8,247 nt of DNA, from NCBI GenBank assembly GCA_016203345.1, contig JACQMZ010000065.1, positions 1 through 8,247 on the forward strand, in the 5' to 3' direction. Under the pieces are notes generated by a model that ran no database searches, had not been told where the DNA came from, and was given only the letters and a program-made list of their open reading frames with translations. Positions 1-4,936 of this stretch are shown here, one piece after another. Made by a program: the position numbers and the translations under genes. The number at the start of each line of letters is the position of its first letter. Position 1 is the stretch's first letter. The DNA comes from Candidatus Woesearchaeota archaeon (lineage in GTDB: Archaea > Nanobdellota > Nanobdellia > Woesearchaeales > ARS49).

Positions 1-28
1 GTGAGCGAAAGCGAACTCGGAAATACTG

Positions 29-328
29 TTACGACAACAATTCCATTTCCCGCTCCAAATCGTCAATCGAGTACTCAGACTTGAATCCTTTATCGATAAG
101 ATAATGTTCCATATCCCACAAACTGATGCCTGCACGACGTGCTGCTTCCGACAGGGTACATCTCCCTTCTCTATACTGCCGAGCAGCTTTCTCTTTCAAT
201 TCTTCAGAATAGCCCTTACGGATCAACCCTCGAATAACCGTACTCCTGTCAGTGCCTTCTTCCTTCATCAGCCCGTCTATCTTGCGTAGCAGTTCAGGTT
301 CCAAACGAATAGCAAGAACTTCACTCAT
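29..328 (-). CDS. RHH / UPF0175-type small DNA-binding protein, likely antitoxin
   Basis: This 99-residue protein has two parts. Residues 3-40 look like a ribbon-helix-helix DNA-binding and dimerisation unit: a short beta segment (VLAIRLEPEL) then two helices with the pattern LLRKIDGLMKEEGTDRSTVIRGLI. Residues 45-85 match the helix-turn-helix of UPF0175, with CTLSEAARRAGISLWDMEHYL. Families with this layout in archaea often act as the antitoxin and autorepressor of a PIN-domain toxin, bound to the promoter of their own operon. The start is well supported: a GGAGGTGG ribosome binding site lies at 332-339, three bases before the ATG. A partner would be expected next to it, but the gene ends 28 bases from the window edge and no start codon for a second gene is visible there. 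Family assignment is good; the antitoxin role is inferred. Confidence 0.85.
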   Translation of the reverse strand: MSEVLAIRLEPELLRKIDGLMKEEGTDRSTVIRGLIRKGYSEELKEKAARQYREGRCTLSEAARRAGISLWDMEHYLIDKGFKSEYSIDDLEREMELLS

Positions 329-331
329 TTT

Positions 332-339
332 CCACCTCC
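332..339 (-). promoter_or_regulatory. Strong Shine-Dalgarno site of the RHH/UPF0175 gene
   Basis: Read on the minus strand this is GGAGGTGG, an extended match to the archaeal anti-Shine-Dalgarno sequence, just before the ATG at 328. It fixes the start codon. A TATA-like stretch (GGGATAAAAT on the minus strand, about 343-352) lies very close behind and is only a weak promoter candidate. Confidence 0.7.
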
Positions 340-412
340 AACCTGATTTTATCCCATACAGTATTTGAAAACCAGCCTACGGACTTCAACGTCCTTAATG
401 CATTTTCCTATT

Positions 413-422
413 TCATATAAAT
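413..422 (+). promoter_or_regulatory. TATA-like box upstream of the homing endonuclease gene
   Basis: CATATAAATG lies about 55-60 bases before the ATG at 476 and follows a T/C-rich stretch. With the usual archaeal spacing, transcription would start near 443 and leave a leader of about 30 bases. Within the 147-base gap 329-475 the only other structures are a small inverted repeat at 381-394 (GGAC/GTCC) and another at 458-475. The TATA call rests on sequence likeness and spacing only. Confidence 0.35.
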
Positions 423-475
423 GTTTTGGGTCGTTAATGAAAAATGAGAATGTCTAAGTCCACTGGTCACTGGAC

Positions 476-1189
476 ATGTGCGTACGTCACTTCCTTAAGA
501 AGTATGGTGCTAAAGATATCATGGATGTAGCATTATCTCCCTCCCTCGCTCGAATCTGCGGTGACATTACAGGAGATGGACATCTTCAACTTAAGGATTG
601 GCGTGGATTGACTTCTTTCTACTCTAAGAATTTGACAGATATACGCGCTATGAATGACAGATTTCGATCCGTATTTTCAATATCCGGACGCGTATATGAA
701 GACCGTCGATATGGAAGACTACGATACAAGATTTTTTTCATATCAAAACCAACTGCTGAATTCTTAGCGTCTCTATGCGTACCTGTTGGAAATAAAACAA
801 ATCAGCCATTCGATGTTCCTGCATGGATTTTACAGGGAGGAAACGATTTTTATCGCCAGTATTTAAGGGGGCTCTTCTCATCGGAAGGCTCGGTGTACTC
901 CACACGAACTAACTCTTCAGTCTTGCGGTGGCGCATAGAAATTGAAATGTATAAATGGACTAAGTATCAGAAAGAGGCAGTCACTTATATGAATCAAATC
1001 AAAGGTATGCTACAAAAACTTCATATCCTGTGCTCTCCTGCAAGACTCGGACGCAAGAACAAAAGGAAGGATGGCACTTATTCCATTGCGGTAAAACTGG
1101 ACATTGAACAGCATTCATTTAAGAAGTTCTACGATGAAGTAGGTTTTGACAGTGAGCGCAAAATGAACATTTTGAAATGTCACTTGTAG
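476..1189 (+). CDS. Free-standing LAGLIDADG homing endonuclease
   Basis: A 237-residue protein with the two LAGLIDADG helices of a single-chain homing endonuclease. The first is near residues 24-37 (LARICGDITGDGHL, metal-binding Asp34). The second is near 129-140 (YLRGLFSSEGSV, acidic residue Glu137). Between and after them are the beta-rich, basic DNA-binding parts, including KKLHILCSPARLGRKNKRKDG near the end. Such enzymes cut a long, nearly unique DNA site and spread their own gene, or an intron or intein carrying it. Here no host gene is split around it, so it is free-standing, or its host element has decayed. Both acidic residues are present, so it may be active. Codon choice looks more AT-rich than in the genes to the right, suggesting acquisition. 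The ATG at 476 is used because an in-frame stop lies at 455-457; no clear ribosome binding site precedes it. The gene ends 114 bases before an intron-bearing tRNA. Confidence 0.88.
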   Translation: MCVRHFLKKYGAKDIMDVALSPSLARICGDITGDGHLQLKDWRGLTSFYSKNLTDIRAMNDRFRSVFSISGRVYEDRRYGRLRYKIFFISKPTAEFLASLCVPVGNKTNQPFDVPAWILQGGNDFYRQYLRGLFSSEGSVYSTRTNSSVLRWRIEIEMYKWTKYQKEAVTYMNQIKGMLQKLHILCSPARLGRKNKRKDGTYSIAVKLDIEQHSFKKFYDEVGFDSERKMNILKCHL

Positions 1190-1202
1190 TTGCAAGAGCT
1201 AT

Positions 1203-1212
1203 CTTTTTATAT
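1203..1212 (+). promoter_or_regulatory. TATA-like box for the structured leader and tRNA-Cys
   Basis: CTTTTTATAT lies just after the endonuclease gene. Counting about 26-30 bases from its centre puts the transcription start near 1233-1237, exactly where the first hairpin (GGGCA...) begins. The tRNA itself starts about 70 bases further on, and no better TATA box is seen closer to it, so leader and tRNA are probably made as one transcript. Confidence 0.45.
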
Positions 1213-1233
1213 CAACCACCATTTTTGTTATCT

Positions 1234-1302
1234 GGGCAGAAATGCCTGCGGAGCGAAGTACGGGTAGGCAATATTCCTTCGGGAATAGGGCCTAGCCGTT
1301 TT
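1234..1302 (+). ncRNA. Structured leader or small RNA of unknown type before tRNA-Cys
   Basis: Two hairpins fill this stretch. The first, 1234-1247, is GGGCA-GAAA-TGCCT with a GNRA loop. The second, 1260-1299, pairs ACGG (1260-1263) with CCGT (1296-1299), has one G-G mismatch, then TAGGC (1265-1269) with GCCTA (1290-1294), a 3x3 internal loop that can form two A-G pairs plus one U-A pair, then ATTCC (1273-1277) with GGAAT (1282-1286), closed by a UUCG tetraloop. Together with the TATA-like box at the right distance this points to a folded RNA. I do not recognise a class: there are no C/D boxes, no ACA tail and no kink-turn. It may be a tRNA 5' leader trimmed by RNase P, a separate small RNA sharing the transcript, or a small inserted palindrome. 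Confidence 0.5.
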
Positions 1303-1308
1303 GCGGAG
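1247..1308 (+). repeat. 7-nt direct repeats TGCGGAG flanking a 48-nt palindromic spacer
   Basis: TGCGGAG occurs at 1247-1253 and again at 1302-1308, where it forms the base before the tRNA and the first six acceptor bases. The 48 bases between them contain the 40-base hairpin 1260-1299. The arrangement resembles a small palindromic insert with a target duplication at the 5' end of a tRNA gene, but it could also be chance or an RNA switch, because the upstream copy can pair with CTCCGC at 1387-1392 as the true acceptor strand does. Confidence 0.45.
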
Positions 1309-1393
1309 GTATCCGAAAGGAACTCTAGGGCCAAGCGGCAAAGGCGGTCGGCTGCAACCCGGCTTATCATGGGTTCGAGTCCCATCCTCCGCT
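1303..1393 (+). tRNA. tRNA-Cys: tRNA-Cys (anticodon GCA) with an apparent 18-nt intron at position 8/9
   Basis: All parts of a tRNA can be placed. The acceptor GCGGAGG (1303-1309) pairs perfectly with CCTCCGC (1386-1392), and T1393 is the discriminator U73 usual for tRNA-Cys. The D arm is 1330-1345 (GCC/GGC with loop AAGCGGCAAA, holding A14, G18G19 and A21). The anticodon arm is 1347-1363 (GTCGG/CCGGC, one G-U pair, loop CTGCAAC, anticodon GCA at 1354-1356). The variable loop is TTATC, the T stem ATGGG/CCCAT, and the T loop TTCGAGT. No CCA is encoded. Between U8 (1310) and the D stem there are 18 bases too many. Removing 1311-1328 gives U8-G9-G10 and a normal 73-nt molecule. Identity is very secure; the insert is interpreted as an intron from its fold. 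Confidence 0.9.
1311..1328 (+). other. Putative non-canonical tRNA intron with bulge-helix-bulge fold
   Basis: The junction folds as follows: outer pairs G1303-C1331 and C1304-G1330; a three-base bulge AGG (1327-1329); a four-pair central helix of GGAG (1305-1308) with CTCT (1323-1326, one G-U pair); a three-base bulge GTA (1309-1311) facing a single A (1322); then TCC/GGA (1312-1314 with 1319-1321) capped by GAAA. Archaeal splicing endonuclease cuts after the second base of each three-base bulge. Applied here, the cuts fall after 1310 and after 1328, exactly what restores a standard tRNA. The extra A at 1322 and the two-pair outer helix make this a relaxed form. An equally sized alternative (1312-1329, leaving A9) fits the bulges less well. 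Confidence 0.7.
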
Positions 1394-1402
1394 TTTATTT
1401 TC
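1392..1402 (+). terminator. Oligo-T terminator after tRNA-Cys
   Basis: The tRNA ends in CTTTTATTTTC. T-rich tracts without a required hairpin commonly end archaeal transcripts, and this one comes immediately after the discriminator base. It would separate the tRNA from the lipoprotein gene 46 bases on. Confidence 0.45.
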
Positions 1403-1408
1403 ACAATT

Positions 1409-1416
1409 CTTATAAG
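1409..1416 (+). promoter_or_regulatory. TATA-like box for a leaderless lipoprotein transcript
   Basis: CTTATAAG is centred about 26 bases before the ATG at 1439. That is the normal distance from an archaeal TATA box to the transcription start, so the message would begin at or next to the start codon. The absence of any ribosome binding site before this ATG agrees with a leaderless message. Confidence 0.45.
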
Positions 1417-1438
1417 CACGGTTCGAGTTTTTGCTGTC

Positions 1439-1987
1439 ATGCGATGGGTATGGTTGGTGTTTGTTGTATTGATTGCGTGTTCTCGAGAGATTCCTCCAGT
1501 AGAACAACCGTTTGAAACTCCACAACTTCCTGAGCCAGTTACTCCTCCACAACCTCCTGCTCCCGCAACTGAACCTATAGCACCACCTGTGGAATCAGTC
1601 ATTGTCGAACCCGCACCTGCTGTGCCGGTGCCCGTGCAGTCTGCCAAGCCTGAAGTCGGGCCAGCACCATCTGCCCTGGGCACGCGCACAATGAAAGCAG
1701 GCACTTTTGAAGGCAAGCACGTCTCAGGCAGTGCGCGTTTGATCAAGAAAACAGACGGCACCAGGGTATTGTCATTGGACGGGTTGTATGTTGAACCTGC
1801 GGCGAACCTGCACGTATATCTTGTGGAAAATGAGCCAAAAAACGGCATAGATCTTGGCACGCTTGTCTCAAAAAAAGGATCATACCAGTACGCTGTGCCA
1901 TCTGACCTCAACTCAGCACTTATCACGCAAGCAGTAATATACAATCCGGACAAGGATCTTGTCTGGGGGAGCGCTACACTGACGTGA
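1439..1987 (+). CDS. Lipoprotein with a proline-rich stalk and DM13 domain
   Basis: The 182-residue protein begins with a short signal peptide ending in a lipobox (LIAC, Cys14 as the lipidated residue), so it should be anchored to the outer face of the cell membrane. Residues 18-80 form a Pro/Ala/Val/Glu-rich stalk with little order. Residues about 86-182 match DM13: GTFEGKHVSGSARL, then LSLDGLYVEPAANLHVYLVE, the glycine turn KKGSYQYAVPS, and AVIYNPDKDLVWGSATL at the end. DM13 is found in surface and redox-linked proteins, and its role is poorly defined. The Cys often present in the last strand of this family is replaced here (VIYNPDK), so a redox role through that residue is unlikely. The open frame extends upstream through the tRNA, so ATG 1439 is chosen. 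It ends with a GTGA overlap into purM, implying coupled translation. Confidence 0.82.
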   Translation: MRWVWLVFVVLIACSREIPPVEQPFETPQLPEPVTPPQPPAPATEPIAPPVESVIVEPAPAVPVPVQSAKPEVGPAPSALGTRTMKAGTFEGKHVSGSARLIKKTDGTRVLSLDGLYVEPAANLHVYLVENEPKNGIDLGTLVSKKGSYQYAVPSDLNSALITQAVIYNPDKDLVWGSATLT

Positions 1988-3078
1988 CAGACGCCTATGC
2001 CCGCGCAGGGGTCAATCAACAACTCGGAGACGACGCCAGCAAAGTATTTTACGAAGCAGCAAAGCTCACATGGGACAACAGAAAAGCCAGATTGGGAGAA
2101 ATTATAGTGCCCTTTGATGATTTTTCAGGGCTTCGCGTCATCAATGTTGGCAAGCTGCCGCCGGACACCGTCATGTGCATGGGATTTGACGGTGTGGGAA
2201 CAAAAATCGAAATTGCCGAACGACTTGGAAAACATGACACTGTAGCGCATGACTTGTTTGCCATGGTGTGCGACGACGCCGTAGTTCGTGGAGGCGAGCC
2301 AGTGCTTGTCGGATCCATTCTCGATGTGAACTGCCTGACAGGACATCTGGACGCAGTCAAGCAGCTCGCCACAGGATACATCGAAGCCGCTCGCCAGGCA
2401 CGAGTTGCAGTCATCAACGGAGAAGTCGCAGAACTTGGCGTCCGCGTGCACGGCTATGGCAACGGGGTTGCTTACAACTGGGGAGCAGGCGTTGTCTGGT
2501 TCGCGCGCAAAGACCGGCTACTGACAGGCCATGACATCCAACCAGGACAGCACATCGTCGCGTTTCGCGAACATGGCTTCAGGTCTAACGGATTATCTCT
2601 TGTTCGAAAAGTACTCAACGACACATACGGACGCGAATGGCACCACGCGACTACGTACGCAAGTCAAGTTCTCCACCCGTCTCAAATTTATAGCGCGGCA
2701 GTCACAGACATGCTTGGCGGCGTAATTGGTGAACCGCAAGCGTGCATCACTGGCATAGCCCACATTACTGGAGGGGGAATCCCAGGAAAGTTAGGGCGAA
2801 CACTCAAGCCAACGCGGCACGGAGCACGCCTTCACACGCTTTTTGAGCCGCCACAAATCATGCAAATGACTCAAGACCTTGGACGCATTGACACCAAGGA
2901 AGCGTACCGTGCGTGGAACATGGGCAATGGAATGCTTGTCATCACACCAGAGCCAGAATCGGTCATTGCTGTCGCGACACGACACGGCATTGAAGCAAAA
3001 ATTGCCGGCACAGTTACGGTCCGGCCAGGCATCACCCTCAATTCTTACGATGGACAGATCCTTCATTTGCTAGCTTGA
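1984..3078 (+). CDS. purM: PurM-like phosphoribosylformylglycinamidine cyclo-ligase (AIR synthetase), divergent
   Basis: PurM closes the imidazole ring of FGAM with ATP to give AIR, the fifth step of purine synthesis, as a cytoplasmic homodimer. At 364 residues the length is close to the usual 340-350. Family landmarks in order: YARAGV (5-10), GFDGVGTKIEIA (67-78, ATP/metal-binding Asp69), DLFAMVCDDAVVRGGEP (90-106, matching DLVAMcvNDilvqGAEP), INGEVAELG (144-152, matching GGETAEM), FRSNGLSLVRK (199-209, matching HSNGYSLVRK) and HITGGGIPGKLGRTL (from 260). The glycine-rich N-terminal stretch of ordinary PurM is not recognisable, and several motif residues differ, so this is a remote branch. 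The substrate might have changed, but AIR synthetase remains the first choice. The GTG start overlaps the lipoprotein stop by four bases, with GGGGGAG about ten bases upstream. No other purine gene is in the window. Confidence 0.8.
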   Translation: MTDAYARAGVNQQLGDDASKVFYEAAKLTWDNRKARLGEIIVPFDDFSGLRVINVGKLPPDTVMCMGFDGVGTKIEIAERLGKHDTVAHDLFAMVCDDAVVRGGEPVLVGSILDVNCLTGHLDAVKQLATGYIEAARQARVAVINGEVAELGVRVHGYGNGVAYNWGAGVVWFARKDRLLTGHDIQPGQHIVAFREHGFRSNGLSLVRKVLNDTYGREWHHATTYASQVLHPSQIYSAAVTDMLGGVIGEPQACITGIAHITGGGIPGKLGRTLKPTRHGARLHTLFEPPQIMQMTQDLGRIDTKEAYRAWNMGNGMLVITPEPESVIAVATRHGIEAKIAGTVTVRPGITLNSYDGQILHLLA

Positions 3079-3116
3079 CAACAGTAGCGGACTTAGTACA
3101 TCCTCTCAAGAGATTG

Positions 3117-3131
3117 TTTTTTAAACACTAT
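3117..3131 (+). promoter_or_regulatory. Promoter-like box before ABCE1 (TTTTAAACACTAT)
   Basis: An AT-rich box, T6-AAAC followed by ACTAT, lies 51-65 bases before the ABCE1 start. With normal spacing, transcription would begin near 3147, at the foot of the hairpin 3145-3175. The 13-base core at 3119-3131 recurs with one change at 5375-5387. The T run could also serve as the terminator of purM, which ends 38 bases earlier. Confidence 0.4.
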
Positions 3132-3144
3132 ACTCTTCACAAAA

Positions 3145-3175
3145 TCTCGTGTGAGGGCGTAGCCCGAACTCGAGA
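3145..3175 (+). promoter_or_regulatory. 31-nt hairpin in the ABCE1 5' leader
   Basis: TCTCG (3145-3149) pairs with CGAGA (3171-3175). After a U-U mismatch and two pairs (GU with AC), the bases GA and GA form a possible tandem G-A step. GGGC (3155-3158) then pairs with GCCC (3162-3165) around a GTA loop. The hairpin ends six bases before the ATG, where a ribosome binding site would normally lie, and no GGAG is seen there. It could modulate initiation; no known riboswitch class is recognised. Confidence 0.5.
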
Positions 3176-3181
3176 GTTTGC

Positions 3182-4936
3182 ATGCCACGCATAGCTGTTG
3201 TCAACAAAGAAAAATGCAACCCGCAAGGATGCGGAGGATACCTCTGCATTAGGGTGTGCCCTGTCAATCGCGAAGGACAGGACTGCATCGTCATCGACAC
3301 AGACAAGAAAGTCAAAATAGACGAAACCCTTTGCACCGGCTGCGGCATCTGCCCCAACCGATGCCCGTTTGGCGCCATAGACATCATCAACCTGCCAGAA
3401 GCACTCGCCCACCCCATCCACCGATACGGACGCAACGGGTTCCACTTGTACAAGCTCCCCACGCCAGTTTTCGGACAAGTCGTTGGCATCCTTGGCAGAA
3501 ACGGCATCGGCAAATCAACAGCACTCAAAATACTCGCAGGACAACTCAAGCCCAACCTCGGCGGAGACAAAGAATGCAGTTACGACGACCTGATCAAACA
3601 ATTCAAGGGAACAGAAGCGCAACACTACTTTGAAAAACTCAAAACAGGAAAAATAAAAGTCTCGTACAAGCCGCAACAAGTCGATCTCATCCCGAAATCA
3701 GCACACGGCACCGTACTTGACCTTCTCAAAAAAGTAGACGAAAAAGGCACGATTCAGGACGTCATGCGCGTGCTTGACCTTGACCAAATAAAGAACAGCG
3801 ATATCGCGTCAATCTCTGGAGGAGAACTTCAACGAGTTGCCATAGCGGCTTGCGCGCTCAAAAAATCAAACCTGTACGTTTTTGACGAGCCCACATCGTA
3901 CCTTGACATCAAACAACGCATCAACGTCAGCACCTTCATCAAGAGCCTTGCTGCTCCTGACGTTGCCGTCATTGTTGTAGAACACGACCTCCTCATCTTG
4001 GATGCGATGTGCGACACGATACATCTCATGTACGGCAAAGAAGGCACGTACGGAGTTGTCAGCCTGCCCAAAGCCACACGCGTCGGCATCAACGACTACC
4101 TCGACGGGCACATCCGCGATGAAAACATGCGGTTCAGAGATCACACTCTTACTTTCATTGCGCGAGAACCACAACAAAAGATACTGAAAACACCAGTGCT
4201 CACGGAATGGACAGACGTGTGCAAACAATTAGACCATTTCACGCTCACCATTGCCAGCGGACGCCTGCACAAACAAGCAGCTTATGGCATCCTCGGCGAA
4301 AATGGCACAGGAAAAACAACATTTGTCAAAATGCTTGCCCGCATACTACCACCAGATGTTGGAGAAATTGACGCATCCGTCAAGGTAAGCTACAAGCCAC
4401 AATACATCCAGACAGACTCGGAAGAGCTTGTTGCAACACTGCTTCAACACGCTCTGCAGCATTATGAAGTACAACTCATCAGGCCTCTTGGCATAAAAGA
4501 TTTACTGCTCAAGCCACTGCACACTCTGTCAGGCGGCGAATTGCAACGCGTAGCCATCGCACACGCCCTCTCACAACCAGCAGACCTTTACCTGCTCGAC
4601 GAGCCCAGCGCGTTCCTTGACGTTGAACAACGCATCACATGCGCCAAAGTCATCAAAGAAGTGGCCGCTGCCCGAGGAACAACAGTGCTCGTTGTGGATC
4701 ATGACCTCATGTTCATTGACTACCTGTCAGACAACCTTATCGTGTTCACCGGCCAACCAGCAACAGACGGCAAAGCCACTGGTCCTTTCTCCATGGAGGA
4801 AGGCATGAACACGTTTCTCAAAGAATTAGGTATCACCGTCCGACGAGAAAAAGAAACACAACGACCACGCATCAACAAACTTGACAGCAGACTCGACAGG
4901 GAGCAAAAAGCACAAGGAAAACTATATTACACCTGA
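3182..4936 (+). CDS. abce1: ABCE1 / Rli1 ribosome-recycling ATPase
   Basis: ABCE1 splits post-termination ribosomes into subunits together with release factor aRF1 or Pelota, using ATP binding and hydrolysis in its twin ABC domains. The 584-residue protein is complete. The N-terminal ferredoxin-like domain carries cysteines 12, 17, 22, 26, 35, 51, 54, 57 and 61, enough for two [4Fe-4S] clusters (CTGCGICPNRCP for the second). The first nucleotide-binding domain has Walker A GRNGIGKST (105-113), signature SGGELQR (from 212) and Walker B LYVFDEP (Asp235, Glu236). The second has GENGTGKTT (372-380), SGGELQR (from 450) and LYLLDEP (Asp473, Glu474). A basic C-terminal tail follows. No key residue is missing. 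The gene stands alone behind its own promoter-like box and hairpin, and its last 10 bases overlap the converging neighbour. Identification is certain. Confidence 0.98.
   Translation: MPRIAVVNKEKCNPQGCGGYLCIRVCPVNREGQDCIVIDTDKKVKIDETLCTGCGICPNRCPFGAIDIINLPEALAHPIHRYGRNGFHLYKLPTPVFGQVVGILGRNGIGKSTALKILAGQLKPNLGGDKECSYDDLIKQFKGTEAQHYFEKLKTGKIKVSYKPQQVDLIPKSAHGTVLDLLKKVDEKGTIQDVMRVLDLDQIKNSDIASISGGELQRVAIAACALKKSNLYVFDEPTSYLDIKQRINVSTFIKSLAAPDVAVIVVEHDLLILDAMCDTIHLMYGKEGTYGVVSLPKATRVGINDYLDGHIRDENMRFRDHTLTFIAREPQQKILKTPVLTEWTDVCKQLDHFTLTIASGRLHKQAAYGILGENGTGKTTFVKMLARILPPDVGEIDASVKVSYKPQYIQTDSEELVATLLQHALQHYEVQLIRPLGIKDLLLKPLHTLSGGELQRVAIAHALSQPADLYLLDEPSAFLDVEQRITCAKVIKEVAAARGTTVLVVDHDLMFIDYLSDNLIVFTGQPATDGKATGPFSMEEGMNTFLKELGITVRREKETQRPRINKLDSRLDREQKAQGKLYYT

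Noticed and set aside
1248..1254. Upstream GCGGAGC as the true 5' acceptor strand, giving a larger intron containing the hairpin
   Set aside because: Its seventh base would face C66 without pairing, whereas GCGGAGG at 1303-1309 pairs perfectly and its junction folds into a bulge-helix-bulge.
1260..1299. Kink-turn or H/ACA-type guide RNA in the second leader hairpin
   Set aside because: The internal loop is a symmetric 3x3 with possible A-G pairs, there is no three-base bulge, no pseudouridylation pocket and no ACA tail.
1301..1438. N-terminal extension of the lipoprotein frame back to 1301
   Set aside because: It would translate the tRNA. The signal peptide and lipobox start properly at ATG 1439, with a TATA-like box at the right distance.
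1177..1515. Plus-strand open frame of 112 codons spanning leader and tRNA
   Set aside because: It runs through the structured leader, the tRNA and into the lipoprotein gene in another frame, with no recognisable domain.
1228..2022. Long minus-strand open frame of 264 codons across the tRNA and the lipoprotein gene
   Set aside because: Its C-terminal part is the antisense translation of the tRNA T arm and acceptor, the rest is the reverse of a clear DM13 lipoprotein with a Pro-rich (hence Gly/Ser/Thr-rich in reverse) region, and no known domain appears.
2049..2451. Minus-strand open frames inside purM
   Set aside because: They are shadows of a clear PurM reading frame; the same holds for the other-frame ORFs inside ABCE1 and the pyruvate-kinase-like gene.
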